From the NCBI GenBank assembly GCA_965240325.2, contig OZ251232.1, positions 620,001-684,000 on the forward strand: a stretch of DNA of 64,000 nt, read 5' to 3'. The notes beneath the pieces were generated by a model. The model made no database searches, was not told where the DNA came from, and saw nothing but the letters and a program-made list of their open reading frames with translations. Below are positions 20,616-33,212 of this stretch, in pieces. The DNA is from Rebecca billardiae RCC1528. Lineage: Eukaryota; Haptophyta. Each line of letters starts with the position of its first letter. Within the stretch, counting starts at the first letter, position 1. A program made the position numbers and the translations under genes.

Positions 20616-21130
20616 ATGCACCTGCGATGATCTCGTAGGCTCTCGGATGAATCAAATATAATTACCTATGACGGTGAAGATTCGTCCAATGTCAGTGACA
20701 CTCGCTGACTCACACTGAGTGACGGACTATCACTCAGTCACAGTGTCAGCGAACTCAGCCTAAAGCACATCAATGGGAGCCGCATCAGCAGTCTAACCAT
20801 TCTGACTATCATAGTGATCGTCGACTTTCTATGCTACTAAGAGCAAACGAGATGGTCGTGAGCGAAAGCTCGCGCACGGCCACGGCGCACGCGTATGCGT
20901 TGGCGCTACCTCGCCCGCGGGCGTGGTGCCCACTGGCAGCGCGTGCGCGCGCAGTCTGCGCGACCTTGCCGTTGGGGCTTGCACTTGAAGTCGCGCGGCA
21001 CTTTAACCGTAGTGACCGGCCACCCGCCAACGCCTTGCGTCACTCGGCGCCGCGCGGCCGAAACAGAGCTGCTGCGCGTGCCCCCGCGCTCCCGGCCGTG
21101 CCGTCAGCTCGGCGCCGCGCCGCGCGGCGC
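20616..21130. other. Intergenic region between foldback element and giant gene
   Basis: No gene supported. Contains short direct/inverted CACTGAGT/ACTCAGTG-type motifs (20697-20765), then rising GC into the 3' end of the giant ORF. Confidence 0.4.
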
Positions 21131-23621
21131 TCAGTACTGCTGCCCGACGATGCCGGTGCCGTGGCCGCAGATGCGCTCGGCGGCGAGCACCGCCATCAGC
21201 GCGTGCAGCCGCGGCTCGGCCGCCGCGTCGATGGTGCGCGACGCGGCGACGATCAGGCAGTCAGCGAGCTCGAGCGCGTCGTTCTCGATCACGCGCGGCG
21301 GCGGGCTGAACGCGCTGCCGCCGCGGCCGGCCGCGCTGGGCGCGCCGAGCGGCTGCAGCCGCACAATGGCCGCCAGCAGCCCGTTCGCCTCGTCCGTCTC
21401 AGGGCCGAGCAGCGGCGCCGAGCCGCGCGCGGCGGCGGCGCGGCCGAGCGCGGCGAGCGGCGGCGCGTCGCTCGGCACGAGCTCGTCCTCGATCGCTCCG
21501 TACAGCCCGCCCGCCGCCTCCTCCGCCGCCTCCGCCTCCGCCTCGGCCGCGCTGCCGCTGCTGCACTCGTCGTCGTCGCTCGGCGGCGCGCCCGCGGGCC
21601 CCGCGCCGTCCGCGCGCGCCGGCGTGGCGGGCGAGCCGTCGCGCCGCGCCGCGCCGGCGCGGCGACGCGTGGGCGAGGAGCGCGCGGAGTCGACGCGCGG
21701 CGTGCCTGGGCTCGAGTTGCACGCGCCGCTGGTCGGGCCGCTGGTCGGGCTGTCCTCCTCCTGCAGCGAGCTGTGCGCGCCGTGCCGCGCGCGGCCAAAG
21801 GCGGGCGCGTGCACGCGCACGCCCGTGCTCGCGCCGAGGCAGCTCGCCAGCCCGCCGCCGCCGCCGCCACCGCCGCCCGCGCCACGGCCGGCGGCGGCGG
21901 TGGTGGCGGCGGGTGCGCCGTGCAGCCCGAGCGCGCGCGCGGTCGCGAGCAGCTCGCGCCTGTGCGCGGCGTGGTGGCGCGTCGCCGCCTCCAGCCCTAT
22001 CTGGGCCGCCCTGCAGCCGAGGCTGACGGCTAAGTCGTACCGCGCGCCCAGCTCGCGCGCGGCGCCCGCCGTCTCCGCGCCGCCCTCCGCGCCGGCGGCA
22101 CCGCCGTCCTCCGCCTCGGCCTCCTCCTCCTCCTCGTCCTCCAGCTCCGCCGCCCGGTGCCGCCGCGCGAGCGCGTCGAGCAGCGCGCTCGTGCTCGCGC
22201 GCTGCTTCGCCTTGGGGCGGTACGCGACCGGCATGGCGCGGCCGCGCTCGTGCCCGACGATGGCCTCCAGCTCGTCCGCGGAGGGTGCGCGCGCGCCCAG
22301 CGCCGCGCCGAGCTGCGCGTGCAGCAGCGCGGCGCGGCGGCAGATGGGCTGCTCGGCGGGCGGCGCGGCCGCGCCGCCGTCCGCGTCCGCGCGCGCGCCG
22401 CCCGCCAACCCGCTCGCCGCCGCGGCGACCGAGGCGGCGGCGAGCGTGGCGGAGGCGACCACGCCGCCGGCGCTGCCGCCGAGCGCGACCGCCGCCGCCC
22501 AGCGCTCGTCGCACACGAGCTCGAGCGTCAGCGCCCAGAGCACGCACGCGATCGGCGCGGCGCGGCGCGCGGCGAGCGGCGCGTCGGCCGCGGTGAAGCG
22601 CGTCACGGCCGCCACCGCGTCGAGCGCGCGGCACAGCCATGGCCCGCTCTCGCACGCGCGCGCGCGCGAGACGCGGCGCACGCCGAGCACAGTGACGGCC
22701 AGCCGCGCGTGCGCCACGCGCGCGTCGCCCGAGCCGCCGAGAAGCAGGTCGGTCGCGCCCATCGCGGCGTGGGCGTGCGCGTGCGCGTGCGCGCTGGCGT
22801 GGGGGGGCGTGTGCGCGCCGCCCGCGCCGTGCGCCTCTTGGCCGCGCGTGGCGGCGGGCGCGACCTCGCTCAGGCAGTGCGCGCACGCCAGCGCGGCGCC
22901 GTCCAGCCAGCCGCCCACCGCCTCGACCGACATCGCCTCGCAGGCCTCGGCACCGTCGCCGCCACCGCCCGCGGCGCTGCCGCCGCGCCGCGCGGAGCCG
23001 GGCGGGGTGCCGCCGTTGCTGAGCGGCGCGCCGCGCGCGGAGGCGGCGGTGGGCGCGCGGCCCGCGCCGCCTCGGCCAGCCGCGCCCGACCCCGGCTGCA
23101 GCCGAGAGCACAGCCGCGCGCACGCCGCGCCGACGCTCGCGACGAGCTGGCTGAGCGCCGCCATCTCCGCGGCGAGGTGCGGCGCGCCGCCGAGCGCGGC
23201 GAGGTCGGCGTAGACCTGCATGGACGAGGGCGCGCGCGAGAGGCGGCGGAACGAGCCCGAGCCGTCGCCGCTGCCGCCGCTGCCGCCGCTGCCGCCGCGC
23301 GCCGCGCCGGGCTTGGCGCCTTCGGCGCGCGCGCGCGCGCGCGCGTGCGCCGCGGCGCGGCGCGCCGCGCGCGCGAGCGCGCGCACCGTGCGCGCGTGCT
23401 GCCACGGCGAGTGCGGCAGCGGCAGCGCGAGCGCGGGCGCGGGCAGCGTGCACGCCGCGCCGAGCAGCAGCAGCGTCGCGTGGCAGCGTGCGAGCGTGGG
23501 CAGCGGGTGCGGCAGCGGCGCGTCTGGCAGTAGCCCGCGCTGGGGCACGAGCACGCGCAGGCCCGCGGCGGCTGCGGAGGGCGCGCGGCCGCTGGTGGGT
23601 CCGCCTTGCTCCGCCGAGAGC

Positions 23622-23652
<31 letters not shown>

Positions 23653-24795
23653 GCGCGTGCTGCTGCTGCTGCTGCTGCTGCCGCGCGTGCGCCGCCACGT
23701 CCGCGGCGCGCGCGAGCGGCGCCTTGAGCAATGCCCAGTCCGCGGCCTGCAGCGGCCCCGCGCTGAGCAGCGCGGCGCCGCCCGCGCCGCACGCGCACAC
23801 GAGGCGCGTGGCGCGCGCCGCGCCCTCGTCCGCCCACAGCGCCGCGCTGCCGTGCTGCCGCCACGGCAGCTCAGCCACCGCGGCGCACAGCGCGCGCAGC
23901 TGGGAGCCGCGCGCCGCGCGCCCGCCGCGCCACGAGGCGTCCAAGTCCTCGCCCTCCGCCGAGCGCGCGCGCGAGCCCGCGCCGAGGGGCATGGGCTGCG
24001 CGCCGCCCGCCGAGCTCTGCGCGCGCGCGCTGCTCGGCGGCGCGGCCGCGCCGCCGGGCTCCGCCGCGCTCGCGCCGCCGGCGCCGCGCCGGCGCGCGTC
24101 GGCCGCCGCGGCGCGCTGCGCGTCCGCGAGTGCGCGCGCGGTGGGCGCGAGAGCGGCGAGCGCGCGCGCGCCCGCCGCGCCGAGCAGCGCGGGCGACGCG
24201 CGCACGGCGGCGCCGAGCGCGCGCGCGTACGCGACCGCCGCGTCCGCGGGCATCGGCGCCGCGCCGCGCCGCGGCCGCAGCGCGCGCAGCGCGCGGCCGA
24301 CGCACTCGGCGAGGCGCGGCGCGAGCGCGGCCGCGGCCGCGCCCGCGCGCGCGTGCGCGTGCGCCGCCGCAGCACCCACGGCCTCGAGGGCGGGCGCGAG
24401 CGCGGCGGGCGGCAGCGGCGCGGCGCGGCCGAGCTGCTCGACCACGCGCAGCGCGAGCGCCGCGCTCGGCGCGTCCGCGCCGCCGCCGTCCGCGCAGAGC
24501 GGCAGCGCACGCAGCGCCTCGCGCAGCGCGGTCGCGCCGAGCGCGCCGCGCGCCGCCGCGCGCGCCGCGCAGCCCGCGAGCGCGTCTGGGTGGGCGCGCG
24601 CGTGCGCGGCGTGCTCGCACGCCGCGCGCAGCAGCGCGGCCGCGGCGGCGTGCAGCGGCGGCCGCGCGGACATGGCGTCGACCAGCGCGTGCGTGAGCTC
24701 CGCAGCCGTCGCGCGGCGCGGCTCGGCCGCGCCGCCCGCCGCGCCGCCCGCCGCGGCCGCGCCGTGCTCGCCGAGCCGCGCGCGCGCGCGCGCCG

Positions 24796-24826
<31 letters not shown>

Positions 24827-27557
24827 CGGCGGCGCGGCGGCGGCGGCGCGCTCCGGCGCCCTCGGCGCCCCGGGCGTCGCCGCCGCCGCCGCGGCGTGAC
24901 GCGCGCCCTCCGCGCCGCCGCCGCGGCCGCCGAGCGCGCCGAGCGGCACTGCGGTGGGCGTGGCCGGCTGTGCGCTCGGCTTGAACTGGCCGAGCTCGAA
25001 GCACGCGGCCACCTCCGCCTCGTCCGAGGGGAAGAGGCAGCCGGGCGCGCGCGCGGCGAGGGTGTGCAGTAGCTCGAGGTACGCGAGCTCGGCGCCCACG
25101 CCGTCGAACTCGGCGGAGGACGCGGCGGCGAGCAGCGCGGCGCGCGGCCGCAGCAGCCGCCGCACCCACACCAGTCGCCGCGCCGACCGGCCGCGCGCCG
25201 GGCCGTGGCGCCCGCCGCCCGCGGCGCGCTCGCGGCGCACGGCGATGGCGCGCGCGTCGAGCAGCGCGCGGAGGCAGCGCCGCTGCGCGCCCGACGTCGG
25301 CGCGATGGCGCGCGAGCCCAGCGCGCCGGCGAGCTCGGCGGCGGCGACGCTCGCGCCCGCGAGCGCAACGCCCGCGCCGCCCTCCGCGCCGCCGCCGCCG
25401 CCGCCGCCGCCGCGTTCAGAGCCGCCGCCGCCGCCGCTCGGGCGGCAGCGGCTGAGCAGGTGCGCGGCGGCGAGGTCGTTGGCCGCGAGGTTGATGAGCA
25501 GCGAGACGAGCGCCTCCGCCGCCACGCTCGCGGGCGGCGGCTCGTGCGCGCGCGGCGAGGACGGCGGCTGCGCGCCCAGCGCCGCGCCGCCCGCGGCCCC
25601 GCTCAGAAGCGCAGGCGCGCAGCAGCCGCCGACGCCGACGCCCCCGCCGCCGGGGCCGGCGCCGGCGGCGCCGGCGGCGCCGAGCGCGGCGGCGGCCGCG
25701 ACCGCCGAGGCCGACGCGCCCGTCAGGCTCGCCGAGCGCGAGCGCGAGCTGCGCTCGAGGCCCTCCACCGCGCGGCGCGCGCACGTGCGCACGCACGCGA
25801 GCGCGCGCGCGAGCGCGATCGCGGCGTGCCGGGCGCGCGCGCAGCCGTCCGCGCGCGCGGCCTCCCACGCCGCGCCCGCGCCGTCGGCGCCGCCGCCGCG
25901 CGCGGCGGCGGCGGCGGCGGCGGCGAACGGGTCGTCCGCGTCGACGCGCGCGAGCGCGGCGCGCGCCACGCCGTACGCGCGCGCCACCGCCGCCGCCTCC
26001 TCCGACGCGCGCGCGCCGCCGGCCGCGGCGCGCGCGGCCGCGCCGGGCGGCGGCGCGCACGCGGCGTCCGCGTCGGCGAGCGCGCGGCGCGCCGCCTCGA
26101 GGCCCGCGAGCGCCTCGCCCAGCGCGCGCATCGGCGCCCACTCGAAGAGCGGCGCCGCGCGCGCGTCCACCTCAGCGCCGAGCGCGGCCGGCGCCGACGG
26201 CTCGGCCGCGCCGCCGCCCGCGGCCGCGCCGCCCGCGCCCGCGCCGCGCGCCGCATGCCGCGCGGCGCGCGCGGCGCTCGCGAGGCGTAGCAGCGCCTCG
26301 AGCGCGCTGTCCGCCGCCGCCGCGTCGCACGTGGCCGCGAGGCTCGCCGGCGTGGGCACGGGCGGCATGCTCAGCGCGCACAGCGCGCTGCGCGCGGCGC
26401 GCGCCGGCGGCGGCGACGCGCCCGCGCCCGCGGACGCGTCGGCGGCCGCGGCCGCCGCAGCATTGTCGTCGCGCCAGCGCGCGCGCGCGGCGGCGCCGAG
26501 CGCCGAGTGCGCGGCGGGCTCGGCGAGCGGCGCGGCGGCGCCGGCGCGCGCCGAGGCGACGAGCGCGCACGCCGCCACCGCGTGGCCGAGCGCGCTCAGC
26601 GAGGCCGCATGCGCGCGCGCCGCGCCGCCGGGCCCGGCGGCGGCGCGCTCGGCCTCGGCCGCCGCCGCCGCCGCCGCCGCCGAGAGCACACCGCTCACGC
26701 CGCCGGCGCGCGCGGCGGCGCCGAGCGCGGCGGCGGAGGGCGAGCGCGCGCTCGCCGCGCGCGCGTCCGCGGCCGCGCGCGCGCGCAGCCCGGCGGCCAG
26801 CCCGCTCACCAGCCCGGGCCACGCCGGGAACGCTCGCTGCAGCACGAACCGACTGCGGCTGCTGGCGGCGAGAGCTCCGAGCGCGCACGCACGGTGCGCG
26901 AGCAGCAGGCGCGCCGCGTCTGGGCACGTGGCGAGGAGGGCGGCGGCGAAGCCGCGCGGCGGCGGCGGTGCCGCGTGCTGCTGCGCGCGCGCACCGACGC
27001 CGCCTCCGGGCCCGCCCTCCGACTCGGCGCGCGCGGCGCGTGCTTGCCCAGGCAGCTCCCGGCCGGCAGAGCGCGCGCGCCGCAGGGTGCCCGGCGCGGC
27101 CGTGCCGAGAGCGCGGCCGCACGCGGCCACTGCGTCACGCCCGCTGCCGAGCGCGGCGCCCACCGCCGCGGCGGCCCAGGAGGAGCGGCGGCGGAGCAAG
27201 CCCAGGTCGGTGCCGCCCGACTCGCCGCCGTCCTCGGCGTCCGCGTCGGCGGCAGCCGCGTCGGCGGCGTCCGCGGCGGCGCCCGCGTGCGCACGCGCGC
27301 CCTCGCCGCCGCCGCCGCCGCCGCCGTCGCGAGCGGCGCCGCGCGCGCGCTCGGCGTCCGCCGGCGCGGCCTGGAGCAGCGCGATCGCCAGCCCGAGCCC
27401 GTTCTTCGTCTCGCCAAAGTCCGCATGCCGGTACCCCTTCGACGGCAGCACCTCGCCGCTCAGCGCACCGAGCGCAGAAGGAGTGCCGCCGCTGCCGCCG
27501 CGCGCGCCGCCGCCGCTGCCGCCGCTGCCGCCGCGCGCGCCGCCGCCGCCGCCCCGC

Positions 27558-27593
<36 letters not shown>

Positions 27594-27919
27594 GCGGGCG
27601 GCTGCGCGGGCGAGGTGCTTGCCGAGCGGTTCTCGCGGCGCTGCGAGGGCGGGCGCAGCCCGAGCCGCGCCGTGCCGCCGCCGCCCGCGGGCGTGCACGG
27701 CGCCGCGCGCTGCGCGCCGCCGCCCTCCGCAGAGTCCGGCGCGGCCGCGCTGTCACAGCCCGCGCGGCGCGGCGCGGCGCGGCCGTCCGGGGCGCGCGGC
27801 GGCCCGAAGAGCGGGGCGCGTGAGCTCACCTTGCGCCCGGACCAGCCGCCGCCGCCGCCGCTGCCGTCCGCGCTCGCCGTGGACGAGCGCGCGGACGCGG
27901 GCGGCGTGCGGTGGCCACA

Positions 27920-27967
<48 letters not shown>

Positions 27968-29934
27968 TGCGCTGCTGCTGCTGTCCGCACCGCCGAGCGC
28001 CGCGCGGCGCGCCGCGCCCTCCGCGCGGCCGAATGAGTGCACGCGGCGGATCTGCGCCGCCGCGCCGGACTTGAGCGCGTGCGACACGCGGCGGAACGAC
28101 GAGGCGCGGCGCACGGGCGCGGCGGGCGGCGGCGCGCGCCCGAGCGCAACATCCAGCACGCTGCCTCGCGCGAGCGGCGGCAGGCCCGGCGCAAAGGCGG
28201 CACAGAGCGCGGCGGCGGCGAAGGGCTGGCCGAGGGCGAGGGCGGCGTGCACGCCGCGCCAGCGCACGCAGAGCGGGCCGAGCGCGCGCGCGAGCAGCGG
28301 CAGCGCGCCCACGCGCGCGCCCGGCGGCGCGCGCGCCGGCGGCGCGCCGGCGGCGCCGGCCGGCGCGCGCGCGCGCGCCCACAGCGCCGCGCGCGCGCCG
28401 TGCGCGCGCTGCCGCGCCCCCGGGTCGAGCTCGGCGTGCGGGCTGGGCGGCGCGGAGCGGCGCGGCGTGGCGGGCGTGCCGCCGCAGCTCGGCGGCGGCG
28501 CGCCGCCCCAGCCGCCGTCGTCGTCCGCCGCGCCTAGCTGCACATCTCTCCAGCCGTCGCCGCCGCCATCGCACCCGTCGCCGCCGCCATCGCCGCCGCG
28601 CGCGGCTGCGGCCGCGCCGTCGCCGCCGCCATCGCCGCCGCGCGCGGCTGCGGCGGCGCCGTCGTCCGGGCCGCCGCAGTCCCACCCGCCGCCGCCGGGC
28701 GCGGCGGTGGGCAGCGCGTACGCCAGCACCGCCGCGAGCTCGTCGAGCACGCCCAGCGCACGCAGCGCGTGCGCGCGCGCGCCGCCCGCACCGCCCGCAC
28801 CGCCCGCGCCGCCCGCGCCGCCCGCGCCGCCCCCCGTCTGCGCCGCCTGCGCGTGCGGCGCGTGCGCGCGTGAGAGGCCGAGCGCCGAGCCTCGGGAGAG
28901 CGAGGCGCGGGGCCCGAGCGGCGGCGGGCGCGGCGACGCGGGGGCGACCGTGCTAGAGGCGGCGGCGGGCGGCGGCGGCGGCAGCGCCTCGAGCCGAGGG
29001 CCGCACGCGCTCACGGCGTGCGCCGCCGCCGCCTGCGCCACCGCAGCCCAGAACGCGGCGCGGCCGCGCGCGGCCGCGGAGCCGGTGGGCGGCGGCGCGG
29101 CGGCGGCGGCGCCGAGGTCGGCCAGGGCGAGGCGGGCGAGGGGCGCGCGGAGCGGCGCGCACTCCGCGCCGCGCGCGCACGCCCACGCCGGCGCGCGCGC
29201 GCTCAGCGCGCATAGCACGGCCGCGAGCGCGGCCGCGCCGCGCGCGCCGTCCGCGTCCGCCGCGCACACGGCGTGCGCAATCCGCAGCAGCTGCGCGCAC
29301 GCAGCGCTGGCCTCGGCGGGCGCGGGCGCGGCGGCGGGGCCGGTGGCGCCGTGCGCGGGGCTCCTCGCGCCGCGCCGATCGACGACGCGCGTGCGCGCCG
29401 CCGCGAGCGCGAGCGCGCCCGCCGCGCGCACGCGCAGCGCGCACTCGTCGCAGCCGCCGCAGCCGGCGCCGCAGCCGTCCGCGTCGGCGGCGAGCGAAGC
29501 TGCGACCAGCGCGCACGCGGCCGCGCGCGCCGCGGTGGCCAGCTGCTGCGCGGCCGAGCCCGCGCGCCGCGCCGCCGCGTCGCGCTCCGAGCCGCGCGCG
29601 CGGCGCGCGCCGCGCACCGTCTGGCCCGGCCGCTCGCCCTCGCCGTCCGAGCCGCCGCTGCTGTCGCTGAGCGCGAGGTCGCGCGGCGCGCGCGCGGATG
29701 GGTGGTGCGCGCGCGGGGACGTGCTGCCCGCGCCGATGCCAACACCGCCGCCGACGGCTGCGGCGCGTGGCATGAGCAGCTGCGCGCGGCCGCCCGCGGC
29801 TGCAGCGGCGGCGGCCGCGCCGTCCTCCTCCTCCTCAGCCGAGCCCCAGCCCTCGTCCGCCGAGCCCTCCGACGCCGAGCACACGCCGCCGCCGCCCCAC
29901 TCGGAGGCGGCGGCGCCGAGCGAGCGCGCGCCGT

Positions 29935-29979
<45 letters not shown>

Positions 29980-30800
29980 GGCCGGGGGTGCGCGAGCCGA
30001 GGCCGAGGCGGAGCAGTGCGGGCACGAGCGCGCGCGCCGCGAGGGAGCGCGCGTCCACCACCGCCTCGGCCGCGCGCGCGCCCTCGCCACCGCCGCCCTC
30101 GCCCTCGCCCGGCGGCAGGCCGAAGCGCGGGCGCGCGCGCAGCAGCCGGGCGCGCGCGCACGCGCACGCGCGCGGCGGCGGCGCGGCGCGGCGCGCGCCG
30201 TCGGCGCCCTCGGCGGCGGCCGCGGCGGCCAGCTCGGCCAGAAGCTGCTCGGGCGCGAGCGGTCTCTGCAGCAGCGCGGTGAGCGTGAGGAGGCCCTCCG
30301 CGCGCACGCGCGCCGCGTGCCGCGCCGCGCGGCCGACCGGGCGGTGCGCGGCCGATGGCCGCCGCCCGGCCCCGCTCGGCGCGCCGCGCGCGCACCCGTC
30401 GGCCGCGCCTGCGCACCAGCACACGCGCAGCAGCAGCCGCGCACACGCCACCTCCGCCGCGGCCGCCGCGGGCGCGTGCGCGTGCGCGTGCGCGGGCGCG
30501 TGCGCGGCGGCCTCCGCGCCGAGCGCGAGCGCGCGGCCCCAGCGCGAGTCCACCGCCGCGCCGCCGCCGCCGCCCTCCGTCTCAAAATCGTCCGACGCGT
30601 CGGCCAGCGTTGGGAACTCAGCGCCTCGGCCGAGCGCGCCGCGCAGCGCCAGGCTCGCGAGCAGGCGGCGCGTGGGCAGCCCGAGGTTGCTGGCGGCGCA
30701 CGCGTGCAGCGGGAGGCAGTCGAGCGCGCGCAGCACCGCGCTCGCCACCTCCGAGTCCGGCAGCGCGGCCGGCGCGCCGCCGCCCACGCCGCCCGTGCCC

Positions 30801-30850
<50 letters not shown>

Positions 30851-32995
30851 ACCGCCCTCTGAGGGTGAGAGCCTTGGGCGCGCGCCCGCAGCCGCCGCCG
30901 AGGCGCGCGCCGCCGCCGCGCGCGCGAGCGCGCCCGCCGTCTGCAGCGCGCCGCGCACGGCCGCGCCGGGCGTGGACGGCGCGCCGGTGGGCGAGACCAG
31001 CCACGGGCTGCCGCCGCCGCTGCCGCTGCCCATCGCGCTGCCGCCAAGGCCACCGCTGCCGCCCGCGCCGTACAGGCCGGCGTGCGCATGAGGCCCTGGG
31101 CCGCACCCGCCGTGCGCGCCGCCGCCGCCACCCGGGCGCGCGCGCGAGCTGACGGCGGCGAGCACGTCGACCAGCGACTCGAGCGCGAGCGGCAGCAGCT
31201 CGGGCTGCGCGGCGCACAGCCCGCCGAGCGCGCGCGCCGCGCCGTGCCGCGCGCGCCCGTCGCGCGCGTGCGTGCACACGCGCAGCAGCTGCACCGCCGC
31301 GCGCGCCTGCGCCGGCCACGCCGCGCGCGCGCGGCGCAGGTCGTGCGCGCGCGCGAGCGTGGCGTGGAGCGCGAAGAGCGCACAGCCGCCCTCGGCCGGC
31401 GCGCCGAGCGCGGCGCCGCGCCCGTCCTCGGCGGCGGCGGCGGCTGGCGCGGCGGCGGCGGGCGCGGCCGCGGCGGGCGCGGCCGCGGCCGTCGCCGCGC
31501 GCAGCCGCGCGGCCGCGTCCGCGGCTGCGAGCGCCTCCGCGCCGCTCGGAGCTCGGCGCGCGCTCGGCCGCGACACGGCGACCGCCAGCCGCGCCCAGCC
31601 GTCCACGTCCTCCGCCTCCTCGTGCGCGCCGCCGCCGCCGTCGCGCGCGCGCGCGGGCGGCGCGCCGCGCGGCTGCGGGCCGACCATCACGCCGAGCGCA
31701 GCGATGGGCCCTTCGGGCAGGGCGCCGTCCGCGTGCGACGCGGAGGGCGCGCAGAGCGGGTGGGGGGCGAGCGCGTCCGCCGCCCAGTGCGCCCACACCG
31801 CGCCGCTCTCCGTCGGCTGCTCGCCCGGCGGCTGCGCGTGCGGCCGCGTCGCGCACAGCAGCCGAGCGCACGCCTCGGAGACCGCCGCGCGCGCGCGCAC
31901 CACCGCCGCCGCGCTCGCGGGCGGCGGCGCCGACGGCTGCGCGCGAGCGTCGACCCCGCCGGGCACGGGCGCGGGCGGCTCGGCCGCGCCGGCCGAGAGC
32001 GCGCACAGCGCCGCGTGCGTGAAGTCCGCCACGCAGCCCGCGCTCGCGCTGATCGAGATCCGCCAGCGGCGCGCGGGCGCGAGCGAGATGGCGACGGCGT
32101 GGGCGAGGGACTGGACGCCGCCGTGGTGGGGCGCGGTGCCCGGTGCGCCCGCCGCCGGCGCGTGCGCCGGCTGCGCCGCGGAGCCCGCCGCCGCCAGCAG
32201 CGCGCGCGCGTGCCGAGCGCCCGCCTCCGCCCACGGCAGCAGCCGGAGCGAAGCGGCAAGCTGCTCGTCCGACCTCGCGACGCCGCCGCCGCCAGCGCCG
32301 CTGTCGTCGTCGCCCTCGCCGAGCTGCGCGTCGAGCGAGCCCGCGGGGTGCTCGTGCGAGGCCGCGTGCGCGAGCGCCGCGCCGACCAGCGCCGCGACCG
32401 CGCCGCCCGACGCCAGCTCGGCCGCCGCGAGCGGCGCGAGGCACACGGCCCACGGCGGTGCGCCCGGCCGCGACAGCAGCGCTGCAGAGAGCGCGGCGCG
32501 CGCGGCGGGCGGCGAGGCGCGGAGCGCCGGGCGGAGGGCGCGGAGGGCGGGCTCGAGGATCGGCGTGGGCGTGCGCGCCACCCACCCCTGCAGCACGTCC
32601 GCGACCACCTCGGCGCCCTCGCGCGGACTCGCGCCGGCGCCGGCCGCCACGCCGCCGCCGCCGCCGCCGTCGCTGCCGATGGCCTCGGCGACGAGCGCGG
32701 CGCAGACGTGCTGCTCGTACGAGATCTCGAAGACGGCGTCGGATGCGTACGAGATCGCGTGCTCGCGCAGTCGCTCCAGCCGCACGTGCAGCTCGGCGCC
32801 CGCATCGGCGCTGGGCGGCGGCACGTGGGCCGGCCACGCGAGCTCGGCGCGCGCTGTGCCCGGCGCGCCGACCCACGCGACGGCGCGAGCCTCGTCGACG
32901 GCGCGCACGAGCGCAGCGGCATCGTCCTCGAGGTCGAGCAGCCGCTGGAGCGCGCCCACCAGCCGGTCAAGCCGGCCGCCGAGCTCGAGCGCCAT
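21131..32995 (-). CDS. Giant uninterrupted ORF of about 3,954 codons, unknown function
   Basis: The frame is open from ATG 32995 to TGA 21131 without visible introns; the open frame extends to 33049, but MALELGGRLDRLVGAL is the likely start. Even at this GC, stops would be expected about once per 100-150 codons, so 11.9 kb of open frame is strong evidence of coding. The protein is Ala/Gly/Arg-rich: helical blocks (RDDAAALVRAVDEARAVAW, LVSLLINLAANDLAAAHLL, GAELAYLELLHTLAARAPG) alternate with poly-Gly, poly-Ala and Ser-rich low complexity. The helices suggest an ARM/HEAT-like scaffold, but no family is recognised. The ordered N-terminal 150 and C-terminal 60 residues are the best search baits. 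In-frame introns cannot be excluded. Confidence 0.7.
27925..27968. repeat. Trinucleotide (CCG)n run in giant ORF
   Basis: About 14 consecutive CCG/GCC units encode poly-Gly on the minus strand. A similar run at about 30801-30850 (GGC)n encodes poly-Ala. They look like length-variable low-complexity coding repeats. Confidence 0.85.
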
Positions 32996-33212
32996 GCCTC
33001 GGCCTGACCGACGCGCTACGTTGCCGCCATCGCTCCGAGGGTTCTTCAAGCATCAAGGGTGCGCGGGCCCGGCGGCGGAGTCCACGCAGCAGCTTCAGTT
33101 TTCTGTTTTCATCCTTTCTTGGGACAGATCCAAAACGAGGAGGACGCGCGGCTACGGAAAAAGTTTTTTGCCTTTTTGGTCGGCCGGCGGCCCGCCCGGG
33201 CGGGCGGGCGCG
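32996..33212. promoter_or_regulatory. Divergent upstream region, giant gene / F-box-ankyrin gene
   Basis: 217 bp between divergent ATGs. T-rich tracts (33095-33120 and 33166-33180, TTTTTTGCCTTTTTGGT) contrast with the GC-rich genes and may form the core promoter of the plus-strand gene. Confidence 0.35.

Noticed and set aside
19818-20621. Pair of mirrored ORFs of about 235-256 codons in the foldback element
   Set aside because: They translate the same sequence from the two arms; no recognisable transposase or other domain.
24954-31091. 2,045-codon plus-strand ORF antisense to the giant gene
   Set aside because: Low-complexity Ala/Arg/Ser shadow caused by G/C-ending codons on the other strand; shorter than the minus frame and without ordered blocks at its ends.
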